Source of the DNA: Streptomyces longwoodensis
GTDB taxonomy: Bacteria > Actinomycetota > Actinomycetes > Streptomycetales > Streptomycetaceae
Length of the DNA: 64,000 nucleotides
Reading direction: 5' to 3'
Assembly: GCF_001514125.1 (NCBI RefSeq)
Contig: NZ_KQ948553.1
Coordinates: forward strand, 248,001 to 312,000
Shown: positions 43,210-51,650 of the stretch, piece after piece
Position numbering within the stretch: position 1 is the stretch's first letter
Layout: every line of letters starts with the position of its first letter
The notes under the pieces: generated by a model
Told to the model about the DNA's origin: nothing
Database searches by the model: none
The model's input: the letters and a program-made list of their open reading frames with translations, nothing else
Program-made: the position numbers and the translations under genes

Positions 43210-44502
43210 GTGGCATCCACGGTCACCTCCGAGCCGTCGACGAACTCGCCGGCCCCCTCCCGCCCGGGATACGGACAGCTGCTGCGCACCCGCGGCGCCT
43301 GGACGTTCCTGCTGCCGGGCTTCGCGGCACGCCAGCCGTTCGCGATGCTCACCCTCTCCATCGTGCTGCTCGTGCAGCACACCACCGGTTCGTACGGCGC
43401 CGCGGGCGCCGCCGCGGCCGTCACCGGCGTCTCCATGGCGCTGTTCGCCCCCTACAGCGGCCGCCTGGCCGACCGCTACGGGCAGCGCGCCGTACTGATC
43501 CCCGGCGTCCTCGTGCACACCCTGTCCGGCGTCGGCCTGACCGTCCTCGCGCTGGCGCACGCGCCCCTGTGGGCGCTGTTCGCCGCGGCCGTGCCGACCG
43601 GCGCCTCCGTCCCGCAGGTCGGGCCCATGGTGCGGGCCCGCTGGGGCGTGAAGCTGAAGGGCTCGCCGCTGATGACGACCGCGGCGGCCTTCGAGTCCGT
43701 CACCGACGAGCTGACCTTCGTCGTCGGACCGCTCCTGGCCACCGCCCTGTGCACCGCCGTCCACCCGGCCGGCGGCCTGCTCACCGAGGCGACGCTGACC
43801 CTGGTCGGCGGCCTGCTGTTCGCCGCGCAGCGCGGCACCCAGCCTTCGGTCACCCCGGCCGGCCACGCACGCGTGGAGCACGCCTCCGCGCTGCGCGTGC
43901 CCGGCGTGCGCGTGCTGATCGTGGCGTTCCTCGGCATCGGGTCGGTGTTCGGCGGCATGCAGGTGTCGCTCGCCGCGTTCACCGAGTCGATCGGCGAGCC
44001 CGGCCTGAACGGCGTCCTGTACGGCGTCTTCGCCGCCGGCAACATGCTCTCCGGCGTCGTCTGCGGCGCCGTCGCCTGGAAGGTGGCCCCGCAGCGCCGC
44101 CTGCTCGTCGGGTACGCCGCGCTCGCCCTGACCGCGTCCGGGCTGTGGGCCGCGCACTCCGTCCTCGTGCTCGCGGGCCTGGGCCTGCTGGTCGGCATGT
44201 GCATCGCGCCCGCGCTGATCACCGGCTACACCCTGGTCGAAGGGCTGGTCCCGGCCGGGGCCCGCACCGAGGCGTTCACCTGGCTGACCGGCGCGGTCGC
44301 GCTGGGGCAGGCGGCCGCCGTGACCGTCGCCGGGCAGCTGGAGGACCGGGTCGGCGGCGGCGCCGGGTTCCTGGTCCCGATGGCCGGCACGGTGCTCGCG
44401 CTGGTGACCCTGGTGGCGCTGCGCTCCCGGCTGGTGGCACCGGTCCGCGAGCGCACCGTCGCGCGTGGCGTGGGTCACCGCGAGCCGGTGGCAGTGGACT
44501 GA
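43210..44502 (+). CDS. MFS transporter
   Basis: 430 aa, twelve predicted helices in two six-helix halves. Motif-A-like GRLADRYGQR follows helix 2 (about residue 80). The family is a general 'MFS transporter' near macrolide or sugar exporters; the substrate is unknown. GTG 43210 is supported by AAGG 9 bases upstream; an in-frame GTG at 43168 would add an Arg/Gly-rich leader without hydrophobic character. Its 170-nt leader is longer than typical here. Confidence 0.88.
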   Translation: MASTVTSEPSTNSPAPSRPGYGQLLRTRGAWTFLLPGFAARQPFAMLTLSIVLLVQHTTGSYGAAGAAAAVTGVSMALFAPYSGRLADRYGQRAVLIPGVLVHTLSGVGLTVLALAHAPLWALFAAAVPTGASVPQVGPMVRARWGVKLKGSPLMTTAAAFESVTDELTFVVGPLLATALCTAVHPAGGLLTEATLTLVGGLLFAAQRGTQPSVTPAGHARVEHASALRVPGVRVLIVAFLGIGSVFGGMQVSLAAFTESIGEPGLNGVLYGVFAAGNMLSGVVCGAVAWKVAPQRRLLVGYAALALTASGLWAAHSVLVLAGLGLLVGMCIAPALITGYTLVEGLVPAGARTEAFTWLTGAVALGQAAAVTVAGQLEDRVGGGAGFLVPMAGTVLALVTLVALRSRLVAPVRERTVARGVGHREPVAVD

Positions 44503-44508
44503 TCCCGG

Positions 44509-44559
44509 GGAATGCGTCACTATGGACCGTCGTTAGCACTCATTGAGTGAGAGTGCCAG
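44509..44559 (+). promoter_or_regulatory. SigR-type promoter overlapping a CIRCE element, upstream of fmdB
   Basis: GGAAT (44509-44513), 18 bases, GTT (44532-44534) matches the SigR consensus. From 44533, TTAGCACTC, nine bases (ATTGAGTGA), GAGTGCCAG (44551-44559) matches the HrcA CIRCE operator TTAGCACTC-N9-GAGTGCTAA at 16 of 18 positions. The operator begins inside the -10 motif and covers the predicted start site. Confidence 0.75.
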
Positions 44560-44569
44560 GAGGAAGACA

Positions 44570-44902
44570 GTGCCGACCTACCAGTACCAGTGCACCGAGT
44601 GCGGCGAGGGCCTCGAGGCGGTGCAGAAGTTCACCGACGACGCCCTGACCGAGTGCCCCAACTGCGGTGGCCGCCTCAAGAAGGTGTTCTCCGCGGTCGG
44701 CATCGTCTTCAAGGGCTCCGGGTTCTACCGCAACGACAGCCGCGGCTCCTCGTCGAGCAGCGCGCCGGCGTCCTCGAAGTCGACGTCGTCCTCGTCGTCG
44801 CCTTCCACGTCGACGTCGTCCTCGTCGTCCGACTCGTCGAGCTCCTCCGGGTCGTCGTCGAGCTCCTCGTCGTCGAGCTCCAGCAGCTCCTCCGCCGCGT
44901 AA
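44570..44902 (+). CDS. FmdB family zinc-ribbon protein with poly-Ser tail
   Basis: 110 aa. N-terminal FmdB zinc ribbon: YQYQCTECGEG and ECPNCGG supply two CxxC pairs (about residues 8-34), then LKKVFSAVGIVFKGSGFYRND. From residue 60 to the end almost every residue is Ser. The zinc ribbon suggests nucleic-acid or regulatory-subunit binding; the exact function of FmdB proteins is unsettled. GTG 44570 has AGGAGGA upstream. The promoter carries both SigR-like and CIRCE signals, so thiol stress and unfolded-protein stress probably induce it. Confidence 0.92.
   Translation: MPTYQYQCTECGEGLEAVQKFTDDALTECPNCGGRLKKVFSAVGIVFKGSGFYRNDSRGSSSSSAPASSKSTSSSSSPSTSTSSSSSDSSSSSGSSSSSSSSSSSSSSAA
44745..44898. 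repeat. Serine-codon-rich low-complexity tract in fmdB
   Basis: Mixed TCG, TCC, AGC and TCC codons encode a nearly pure Ser run of about 50 residues. Mixed codons mean the tract is kept at protein level rather than by slippage of a single short unit. Confidence 0.75.
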
Positions 44903-45007
44903 GACGTCGCCGGGCACCCGCCCGTACCGCGTTCCGGGCCCTGCCGTCGGTGACGGTGGGGCCTTCGGCGTGCCACGGGGCCCGCGCGTCGGGCTAGTGT
45001 GCTGGTC

Positions 45008-45841
45008 ATGGTGAACGCAGAGATCGGCGTAATCGGCGGCTCGGGCTTCTACTCGTTCCTCGAGGACGTCACCGAGATCCAGGTGGACACCCCGTACGGG
45101 GCGCCCAGCGACTCCCTCTTCCTCGGCGAGGTCGCCGGCCGGCGGGTCGCCTTCCTGCCCCGGCACGGACGCGGCCACCACCTGCCGCCCCACCGGATCA
45201 ACTACCGGGCCAACCTGTGGGCGCTGCGCTCCGTGGGCGTGCGCCAGGTGCTCGGCCCCTGCGCGGTGGGCGGGCTGCGGCCCGAGTACGGCCCCGGCAC
45301 ACTGCTCGTCCCCGACCAGCTGGTCGACCGGACGAAGTCCCGGGTGAACACCTACTTCGACGGGCTCCCGCTGCCCGACGGCGCCGTGCCCAACGTGGTG
45401 CACGTGTCGCTGGCCGACCCCTACTGCCCGACGGGCCGGGCGGCGGCGCTCAAGGCGGCGCGGGGCCGGGACTGGGAGCCGGTCGACGGCGGCGCCCTGG
45501 TGGTCGTCGAGGGCCCGCGCTTCTCGACCCGCGCCGAGTCGCTGTGGCACCAGGCCCAGGGCTGGTCGGTGGTGGGCATGACGGGCCACCCCGAGGCGGC
45601 GCTGGCCCGCGAACTCGAGCTCTGCTACACGTCCCTGACCCTGGTCACCGACCTCGACGCGGGCGCCGAGACCGGCGAGGGCGTCTCCCACGACGAGGTC
45701 CTGCGCGTCTTCTCGGCGAACGTCGACCGGCTGCGGGGCGTGCTCTTCGACGCGGTGGCCGCGCTGCCGACGACGGCTGAGCGGGACTGCCTGTGCGCGA
45801 ACGCGCTGGGCGGGATGGATCCGGGGTTCGAGCTGCCGTGA
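45008..45841 (+). CDS. S-methyl-5'-thioadenosine phosphorylase
   Basis: 277 aa purine-nucleoside-phosphorylase-2 family. Cleaves methylthioadenosine to adenine and methylthioribose-1-P in methionine salvage. Seen: IGVIGGSGFYSF at the start (phosphate site GGSG), PRHGRGHHLPPHRINYRAN, VVVEGPRFSTRAES, and VGMTGHPEAALARELELCY. ATG 45008 has TAGTGT at 44995-45000 seven bases upstream and no ribosome-binding site. An adjacent GTG (45011) is less likely. Confidence 0.93.
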   Translation: MVNAEIGVIGGSGFYSFLEDVTEIQVDTPYGAPSDSLFLGEVAGRRVAFLPRHGRGHHLPPHRINYRANLWALRSVGVRQVLGPCAVGGLRPEYGPGTLLVPDQLVDRTKSRVNTYFDGLPLPDGAVPNVVHVSLADPYCPTGRAAALKAARGRDWEPVDGGALVVVEGPRFSTRAESLWHQAQGWSVVGMTGHPEAALARELELCYTSLTLVTDLDAGAETGEGVSHDEVLRVFSANVDRLRGVLFDAVAALPTTAERDCLCANALGGMDPGFELP

Positions 45842-45865
45842 CGTGACGTGACGGGGCTTGGCAGG

Positions 45866-45929
45866 AGCGGGGGTTCGGAGGGGCGGGGCTTCGGAGGGGC
45901 GGGGGCTCGGAGAGGCGGGGGCTCGGGAG
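45866..45929. repeat. Four 16-bp G-rich tandem repeats after the phosphorylase gene
   Basis: Units GGCGGGGGCTCGGAGA and variants, 45866-45929. Runs of four or five G spaced by 3-8 bases make G-quadruplex formation plausible on the plus strand. Confidence 0.75.
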
Positions 45930-45966
45930 GGTCAGGGGCGCGGAAGTCCTCGTTCGGGTGAGGGAG

Positions 45967-45975
45967 TTGTCCACA
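45967..45975. other. Single DnaA box TTGTCCACA
   Basis: Exact match to the preferred Streptomyces DnaA box, in an intergenic gap and extended to TTGTCCACAA. Isolated; no cluster nearby, so not an origin. Confidence 0.4.
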
Positions 45976-46066
45976 ACCGGCCGGTGGTGCACCGGCTCCG
46001 GCGGGCTTCGGCGCCCGGCCCCATCGTGGGACGCGCAAGCCGATCCCTCGCCCAGGTGGTGATCCC

Positions 46067-46666
46067 GTGCCGGTCCCCCAGCCCGCCCCCACGTCCGTCC
46101 CGTCCCCTTTGTATCCCGCGCCGTTGGGTGCGGACGCGCCTCCGCCGTGCGAGGTGCCGCACTTCCCGCCCGTGCGGGTGCGCGGCGGACGGTGCTCCTT
46201 GCGGCGGCTCGTACGGTCCCGGCGGCGAGCCGTGGCGCTGGGACTCGCCGTCACCGCGGCCGCGCTCGTGGCGGCCGGCCCGGTGGACGAGGCGGGCCGC
46301 TCCCGCGGTCACCCGGCCGACAACCCGGCCGCCCCTATGCCGACGGCGCCGGCCGATCCCGTACGGCGGGGTCCGCCCGCCGAGCCGGTGTCGGCGCCGG
46401 TGCGGATCGCGGACGCGGCCACGGTGCGGCTGCTGCGCCCCGGGGACCGGGTCGACGTGATCGCCGCCGGGCAGACGGCCATCGGGGCGGGGACTGGGGC
46501 GGGGACGGGCGCCCAGGTCGTGGCGCGCGGGGCGGTGGTGACGCGGATCCCGGAGTCCGGCGACGTCGGCGAAGGTGCGCTGGTCGTGCTGTCGGTGCCC
46601 CGGTCCACGGCGGTGCGCCTGGCGGGCGCGGGGGCGACGGCGCGGCTGGCGGTGGCGCTGTGGTGA
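46067..46666 (+). CDS. SAF/RcpC-like membrane-anchored protein
   Basis: 199 aa. A proline-rich cytoplasmic leader, basic RRLVRSRRR, one transmembrane segment (about 58-75), a Pro/Ala linker and a C-terminal beta domain with LLRPGDRVDVIAA and RGAVVTRIPE, the pattern of CpaB/RcpC Flp-pilus assembly or SAF domains. Isolated here from pilus genes; probably envelope-associated. GTG 46067 has AGGTGG about 8 bases upstream. Confidence 0.75.
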   Translation: MPVPQPAPTSVPSPLYPAPLGADAPPPCEVPHFPPVRVRGGRCSLRRLVRSRRRAVALGLAVTAAALVAAGPVDEAGRSRGHPADNPAAPMPTAPADPVRRGPPAEPVSAPVRIADAATVRLLRPGDRVDVIAAGQTAIGAGTGAGTGAQVVARGAVVTRIPESGDVGEGALVVLSVPRSTAVRLAGAGATARLAVALW

Positions 46667-46777
46667 GGCGATCAAGTAACACGATCGTGCTACCCGATGG
46701 GACAGGCCGAGGTGACGCTGCCGTAGGTTGCAGGACTGTTTGTTCCACGCCCTGTGAGCACGAGGAGAGTCACCCAG

Positions 46778-47254
46778 GTGAAGGAAAAGCAGGAACCCAC
46801 CGTCTGGCAGGGCTTCAAGTCCTTCCTGATGCGCGGGAACGTCGTCGACCTGGCAGTCGCGGTGGTCATCGGCGCCGCCTTCACGAACATCGTCAACTCG
46901 GTGGTGAAGGGTGTGATCAACCCACTGGTCGGGGCGATCGGCACCCAGAACCTCGACAGCTACAGCTCGTGCCTCAAGGGCCCGTGCGTGAAAGCGGCGG
47001 ACGGCTCGGTCTCCCACGGCGTGATGATCCTGTGGGGTTCCGTCCTCGGCGCGACGCTGACCTTCGTGATCACCGCGGCCGTCGTCTACTTCCTGATGGT
47101 CCTGCCGATGTCGAAGTACCTCGCCCGCGTCGAGGCCCGCAGGAAGGCGCGCGAGGGCACGCGCGAGATCATCGAGGTGACCGAGCTGGAGGTCCTGAAG
47201 GAGATCCGCGACGCCCTCGTCTCCCAGCGGGGCTCGGGCCACAGCCGCGAGTAG
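46778..47254 (+). CDS. mscL: Large-conductance mechanosensitive channel MscL
   Basis: 158-residue osmotic emergency valve. N-terminal amphipathic helix (FKSFLMRGNVVDLAVAVVIG, about 12-32) with the gating Gly/Ala packing of TM1, a short extracellular loop with Cys pair (SSCLKGPC), TM2 (about 85-107), and a charged C-terminal helix bundle (RRKAREGTREIIE). From memory the S. coelicolor gene is SCO3190. GTG 46778 gives the canonical start; GAGGAG lies upstream. Confidence 0.95.
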   Translation: MKEKQEPTVWQGFKSFLMRGNVVDLAVAVVIGAAFTNIVNSVVKGVINPLVGAIGTQNLDSYSSCLKGPCVKAADGSVSHGVMILWGSVLGATLTFVITAAVVYFLMVLPMSKYLARVEARRKAREGTREIIEVTELEVLKEIRDALVSQRGSGHSRE

Positions 47255-47271
47255 GCGCGACCCCCGGGTCC

Positions 47272-47442
47272 TCAGATGTGGTGGGGCGGCTTCTCGTCGA
47301 GGAAGCGCTTGAGGTCGGCGGCGCTGTCGTTGCCGGACGGCTGTTCGCCCCAGCCGCGGTCCGTGTCGTCGGAGGACTGCTGGTCCAGCGGGTCGTCGAA
47401 GACGAGCGCGGGCCGGGGCTCGGGGGCGGGAGGGGTGCTCAT
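47272..47442 (-). CDS. Small conserved acidic protein
   Basis: 56 residues: MSTPPAPEPRPALVFDDPLDQQSSDDTDRGWGEQPSGNDSAADLKRFLDEKPPHHI. (Given by position: Pro-rich start, DDPLD, a DDTDRGWGE core, and the terminal DLKRFLDEKPPHHI.) No domain recognised. It resembles small Streptomyces proteins of unknown function with a conserved C-terminal LKRFLDEKPPHH. It converges on mscL with a 17-bp gap. Confidence 0.7.
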   Translation of the reverse strand: MSTPPAPEPRPALVFDDPLDQQSSDDTDRGWGEQPSGNDSAADLKRFLDEKPPHHI

Positions 47443-47527
47443 ACGTCCAGGGTACGGGCCGAGGAGGACACGGGTCCGTGGGCCGCTGGGTGGGCTTTCC
47501 GGAGGTTCGTCTGCTGTGCTGGGACCC

Positions 47528-48838
47528 ATGACGACCGGTTCGACTCCGCCGCACTCCCCTTCCCCCTCGCCCTCGCCGTCCTCTTCTTCCCCGTCCTCCT
47601 CATCCCCGTCCTCCTCATCCCCGTCCTCCTCTTCCTCCGCCGCTCGGCCACGGCCGGTGCGCAGGCTCGTCGCCCGGGGGCGGGGCGAGGCGCACCGGGT
47701 GGCCTCGCCGCTGGAACTGTTCTTCGACCTGTGCTTCGTGGTCGCCATCGCCCAGGCCGGGGTGGCGCTGGTGCACGCGGTCGCGGAGGGGCACGCGGGA
47801 CAGGGCGTCCTCGACTACGCGATGGTGTTCTTCGCCATCTGGTGGGCGTGGATGAACTTCACCTGGTTCGCCTCGGCCTACGACAACGACGACGTGCTGT
47901 ACCGGGTCGTCACGCTCGTGCAGATCGCCGGGGTGCTGGTGCTGGCCGCCGGGGTGTCGCGGGCCTTCGGCGAGCACGACTTCGTGGTCGTCTGGCTCGG
48001 GTACCTGATCATGCGGCTGGCGCTGGCGGCCCAGTGGCTGCGTGCCGCCCGCACGGCCGAGGGCGCCGAGCGGACCACGGCGCTGCGCTACGCCTCCGGT
48101 GTGCTGCTGTGCATGGTCGGCTGGCTGGGGCTCGTCGTGCTGCCGGAGCCGGCCCGGCCGTGGGTGTTCCTGGTGATGGTGGTCGCGGAGCTGAGCGTGC
48201 CGATGTTCGCCGAGCGGGACTTCATGACGTCCTGGCACCCGCACCACATCGCCGAGCGGTACGGCCTGTTCACGATCATCGTGCTCGGCGAGACGATCGC
48301 GGCGGCCACGGTCGCCGTGAAGTCGGCGGTCGACGAACACGACGCGCTGGGCGAGCTGGTGCCGATCGCGGTGGGCGGTCTGCTGATCGTGTTCGCGGCC
48401 TGGTGGATCTACTTCGTGGTGCCGATCCACGGGCACCTGCGGTCCAGCGCGCAGGCGTTCCTGTGGGGGTACGGCCACTACCTGATCTTCGCGTCGGCGG
48501 CGGCGATCGGCGCCGGCCTGGAGGTGGCGGTGGAGCAGGCGGTCGGCACGGCCCACGTGTCGACGACGGCCGCGTCCGCCGCCGTGACGGTGCCGACCGC
48601 GCTGTTCCTGGTCACGGTGTGGGCGCTGCACGCGCGGCACTTCAAGGTGGGCCTGGCGCAGCAGCTGGTGCTGCCGGTCACCGCGCTGCTGGTGGTGGGC
48701 TGCACGTTCCTCGGTGAGGGGGCGGTGCTCGCGGCGGGCCTGGTGTGCGCGCTCGCGGTGGCCACGGGCACGACACTGACGGCGCGTGCGGAGGCGCGGG
48801 AGGACGCGGTGGGGCGGGCCCCGGACGCCGTCGGCTGA
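47528..48838 (+). CDS. Low temperature requirement protein A (LtrA) family
   Basis: 436 aa. An N-terminal Ser/Pro-rich cytoplasmic tail (about 1-50), partly encoded by 15-bp repeats, precedes the LtrA domain: SPLELFFDLCFVVAIAQAG, WWAWMNFTWFASAYDNDD and HHIAERYGLFTIIVLGETI, with ten to twelve helices. Named from Listeria growth at low temperature; molecular function unproven. ATG 47528 follows a Gly-rich upstream region without a clear ribosome-binding site. Confidence 0.9.
   Translation: MTTGSTPPHSPSPSPSPSSSSPSSSSPSSSSPSSSSSAARPRPVRRLVARGRGEAHRVASPLELFFDLCFVVAIAQAGVALVHAVAEGHAGQGVLDYAMVFFAIWWAWMNFTWFASAYDNDDVLYRVVTLVQIAGVLVLAAGVSRAFGEHDFVVVWLGYLIMRLALAAQWLRAARTAEGAERTTALRYASGVLLCMVGWLGLVVLPEPARPWVFLVMVVAELSVPMFAERDFMTSWHPHHIAERYGLFTIIVLGETIAAATVAVKSAVDEHDALGELVPIAVGGLLIVFAAWWIYFVVPIHGHLRSSAQAFLWGYGHYLIFASAAAIGAGLEVAVEQAVGTAHVSTTAASAAVTVPTALFLVTVWALHARHFKVGLAQQLVLPVTALLVVGCTFLGEGAVLAAGLVCALAVATGTTLTARAEAREDAVGRAPDAVG
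47588..47632. repeat. Three 15-bp tandem repeats in the ltrA 5' end
   Basis: Units TCCCCGTCCTCCTCA encode SPSSS pentapeptides. In-frame length variation is possible. Confidence 0.75.
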
Positions 48839-48990
48839 CCATCGGCTGAGGGCGGACCCCGTGCCGGTGCGGGCGGCGGTGCCGGTGCGGACGCCGGTGC
48901 CGGCGCCGAGGGGGGACAGGTGCCGATGCCGGTGGCCGAGGGTGGGCAGGTGCCACTGCCCGCCACCCGGCGTGGGTGACACTGGCTGCC

Positions 48991-50112
48991 ATGACAGTCG
49001 ACGCTGTGACGGACGTGGCCGGGGTGCGGGTGGGGCACGCGACGCGGGTGGGCGGCGGGTGGCTCACCGGTACGACCGTCGTCCTCGCCCCGGAGGGCGG
49101 CGCGGTGGCTGCCGTGGACGTGCGCGGGGGCGGGCCCGGGACGAAGGAGACCGACGCGCTCGACCCGCGCAACCTCGTGCAGCGGGTCGAGGCGGTCGTC
49201 CTGACCGGCGGCAGCGCCTACGGGCTCGACGCGGCCTCCGGAGTGATGGCCTGGCTGGAGGAGCAGGGCCGCGGGGTGCGCGTCGGACCGGAGCCCACGC
49301 ACGTCGTGCCGGTGGTACCGGCCGCCTGTGTCTTCGACCTGGGGCGCGGCGGCGACTTCCGGGCTCGGCCGGACGCGGCCACCGGGCGGGCCGCGGTGGA
49401 GGCCGCGGCGGCGACCCCGCCGGGGGCGCCGGTGGCGGAGGGCGGTGTGGGCGCCGGTACGGGTGCGGTGATCGGCGCGTTGAAGGGCGGGGTCGGCACG
49501 GCGAGCGTGGTCCTCGACTCGGGGATCACGGTGGGCGCGCTGGTGGTGGCCAACGCCGTGGGCTCACCGCTGGATCCGGCGACGGGCGCGCTGTACGGGG
49601 AGTGGTACGAGGGGCGGCGCCCGCGGCTCCCCGACGAGGAGGTGCACGAGGCCGCGCTCCGGCGGCTCGCGAAGAGCGCCGCCAGGAACGCTCCCCCGCC
49701 GCTGAACACCACGCTCGCGGTGGTCGCCACCGACGCCCGGCTGTCCAAGGCGCAGGCGCAGAAGCTGGCGGGCACCGCGCACGACGGCATCGCCCGCGCC
49801 GTACGGCCGGTGCACCTGCTGCACGACGGGGACACCGTGTTCGCCCTCGCGACCGGCACCCGGCCCCTCGCGAGGGCGGACCAGGACCAGCGGCTGCCCG
49901 CGGAGGACGCCCGCGCCGGCGGGGACCTGGCGGCCGTCGACGACCCGCTCGCGCTGAACGACGTGCTCGCCGCCGGCGCGGACGTGGTGACGCGGGCCAT
50001 CGTGCGGGCGGTGCGCGCGGCCGGGTCCGTCGAGTCGGCGGGCGGCGCGTGGCCGTCGTACACGGAGCTCTACGGGGACGGACGCGGGGAGGCGGACCCG
50101 GCCCGGTCGTGA
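48991..50112 (+). CDS. P1 family (S58/DmpA-like) Ntn peptidase
   Basis: 373 aa. The family self-cleaves to expose the nucleophile; here the site is LN-TTLAVVATDARL with Asn239-Thr240, as in the nylon oligomer hydrolase NylC rather than the Gly-Ser of DmpA. Upstream blocks GVRVGHATRV, VDVRGGGPGTKETD, GGSAYGLDAASGV and GGVGAGTGAVIGALKGGVGTAS match the alpha chain. Substrate may be an N-terminal beta-amino acid or a cyclic amide. Confidence 0.92.
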   Translation: MTVDAVTDVAGVRVGHATRVGGGWLTGTTVVLAPEGGAVAAVDVRGGGPGTKETDALDPRNLVQRVEAVVLTGGSAYGLDAASGVMAWLEEQGRGVRVGPEPTHVVPVVPAACVFDLGRGGDFRARPDAATGRAAVEAAAATPPGAPVAEGGVGAGTGAVIGALKGGVGTASVVLDSGITVGALVVANAVGSPLDPATGALYGEWYEGRRPRLPDEEVHEAALRRLAKSAARNAPPPLNTTLAVVATDARLSKAQAQKLAGTAHDGIARAVRPVHLLHDGDTVFALATGTRPLARADQDQRLPAEDARAGGDLAAVDDPLALNDVLAAGADVVTRAIVRAVRAAGSVESAGGAWPSYTELYGDGRGEADPARS

Positions 50113-50237
50113 TTGTCCCGGTTCTGTCACGTGATGGTGTCCGGCTCGGTGCGGGCGGAACCCCGCCCGGTGTCCCGCCCCTCTTCCCGGTCGTACTGGA
50201 GCGGACACCCGCACATCACCTGAAGCTGGAGCAGCCC

Positions 50238-51461
50238 GTGACAACGCCGGACATTGCAGCGCGGCGCGTACTGGGGGCCGCGGCCGCCCTCGTGGTCGGC
50301 GCCCTGACCCTGACCGCCTGCGGAGGCGACGCCAACGCCGACGCCGACCGTAACGCCAAGGGCGGCAGCGGCGGCGCGAAGACGTCGACCGCGCAGATAG
50401 CCATCTCGGCCAAGGACGGTTCGACGGGGGCGTCGATCAACACGACCGGCGTCCGCGTGACGGACGGCCGGCTGACCACCGTACGGATGACGGTGGCCGG
50501 TTCGGGCGCGGAGGTGCCCGGCGCGCTGTCGGCGGACGGGAAGAGCTGGAAGCCGAAGGAGCAGCTGGAACGGGGCACGAAGTACCAGATATCGGCGACG
50601 GCCAAGGACGGCGAGGGCCGCACCTCCGCGGCCAACTCGATCTTCACGACGGTCAGTTCGGACAACAGCTTCATCGGCACGTACACGCCGGACGCGGGCA
50701 GCACCGTCGGGGTGGGCATGCCGGTGTCGTTCACGTTCGACAAGGCGATCAGCGACCGCAAGGCGGTGCAGTCGCACATCACGGTCACGTCGAGCAGCGG
50801 GCAGCAGGTCGTCGGGCACTGGTTCGGCGCGCAGCGCCTGGACTTCCGGCCGCAGGAGTACTGGAAGGCCGGCTCCAAGGTGACCATGCGGATCGACCTG
50901 GACGGCGTCGAGGGCGCCAACGGGGTGCTCGGGGTGCAGAAGAAGACGGTGACCTTCACGGTCGGGCGCTCGCAGGTGTCCACCGTGGACGTCGACACGC
51001 AGACCATGACGGTCGTGCGGGACGGCCAGGTGCTCAAGTCGGTGCCGATCTCGTCGGGCAGCCCGGAGCACACCACGTACAACGGGCAGATGGTGATCTC
51101 CGAGAAGTTCGTGCAGACCCGCATGAACAGCCGGACGGTCGGGCTGGGCGGGGAGTACGACATCCCGGACGTGCCGCACGCGATGCGGCTGACGCAGTCG
51201 GGCACGTTCATCCACGGCAACTACTGGTACAACCGGGGCAATCCGCCCTTCGGCCGGGAGGGCACCAGCCACGGCTGCGTGGGGCTCGCGGACGTGCAGG
51301 GCGCGCAGGGCGAGAGTTCGGCCCAGTGGTTCTACGACAACTCGCTCGTCGGGGACGTGGTCGTGGTGAAGAACTCCCCCGACAAGACGGTCACGCCGGA
51401 CAACGGCCTCAACGGCTGGAACCTGTCGTGGAGCGAGTGGCAGGCGGGGAGCGCGGTGTGA
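50238..51461 (+). CDS. L,D-transpeptidase lipoprotein with Ig-like domains
   Basis: 407 aa. Signal peptide with lipobox LTAC (Cys28), then two Ig-like domains (about 50-250) and a C-terminal YkuD domain with SGTFIHGNYWY (catalytic His region) and TSHGCVGL (catalytic Cys347). This is the LdtMt2/LdtMt1-like architecture; it makes 3-3 cross-links in peptidoglycan on the outer membrane face. GTG 50238 has GGAG about 8 bases upstream. Confidence 0.94.
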   Translation: MTTPDIAARRVLGAAAALVVGALTLTACGGDANADADRNAKGGSGGAKTSTAQIAISAKDGSTGASINTTGVRVTDGRLTTVRMTVAGSGAEVPGALSADGKSWKPKEQLERGTKYQISATAKDGEGRTSAANSIFTTVSSDNSFIGTYTPDAGSTVGVGMPVSFTFDKAISDRKAVQSHITVTSSSGQQVVGHWFGAQRLDFRPQEYWKAGSKVTMRIDLDGVEGANGVLGVQKKTVTFTVGRSQVSTVDVDTQTMTVVRDGQVLKSVPISSGSPEHTTYNGQMVISEKFVQTRMNSRTVGLGGEYDIPDVPHAMRLTQSGTFIHGNYWYNRGNPPFGREGTSHGCVGLADVQGAQGESSAQWFYDNSLVGDVVVVKNSPDKTVTPDNGLNGWNLSWSEWQAGSAV

Positions 51462-51515
51462 GCGGGCACGCTTCTGCCGCAACACGCCGCTGACCGGCGA
51501 TTCCTGACGGAAACT

Positions 51516-51546
51516 CGGGCCGCGCGGGAACATCTCGCGCGGCCCG
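51516..51546 (+). terminator. Terminator of the L,D-transpeptidase gene
   Basis: CGGGCCGCGCG (51516-51526) and CGCGCGGCCCG (51536-51546) form an 11-bp stem with a 9-base loop, followed by CGCGTTTT. Confidence 0.8.
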
Positions 51547-51577
51547 CGCGTTTTCCCGGCGTACGTTTTCTCGGTTC

Positions 51578-51594
51578 CCGGACATGATGTCCGG
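51578..51594. promoter_or_regulatory. 17-bp palindrome upstream of the DUF6227 gene
   Basis: CCGGACAT-G-ATGTCCGG is perfect. TACGGT at about 51604 is the likely -10, so the palindrome sits around -35 and could be a repressor operator. Confidence 0.45.
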
Positions 51595-51650
51595 CCGAGG
51601 GGCTACGGTATGCACCCACAAGGTGACATGCAGCAACGCCGGGAGAAACC

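Noticed and set aside
45967-45975. Replication origin at the DnaA box
   Set aside because: Only one box; oriC in Streptomyces has many clustered boxes next to dnaA and dnaN.
51483-51506. Minus-strand GGAAT with GTT downstream as another SigR promoter
   Set aside because: Spacing is 16 bases, not 18, it lies inside a terminator region and no minus-strand gene follows.
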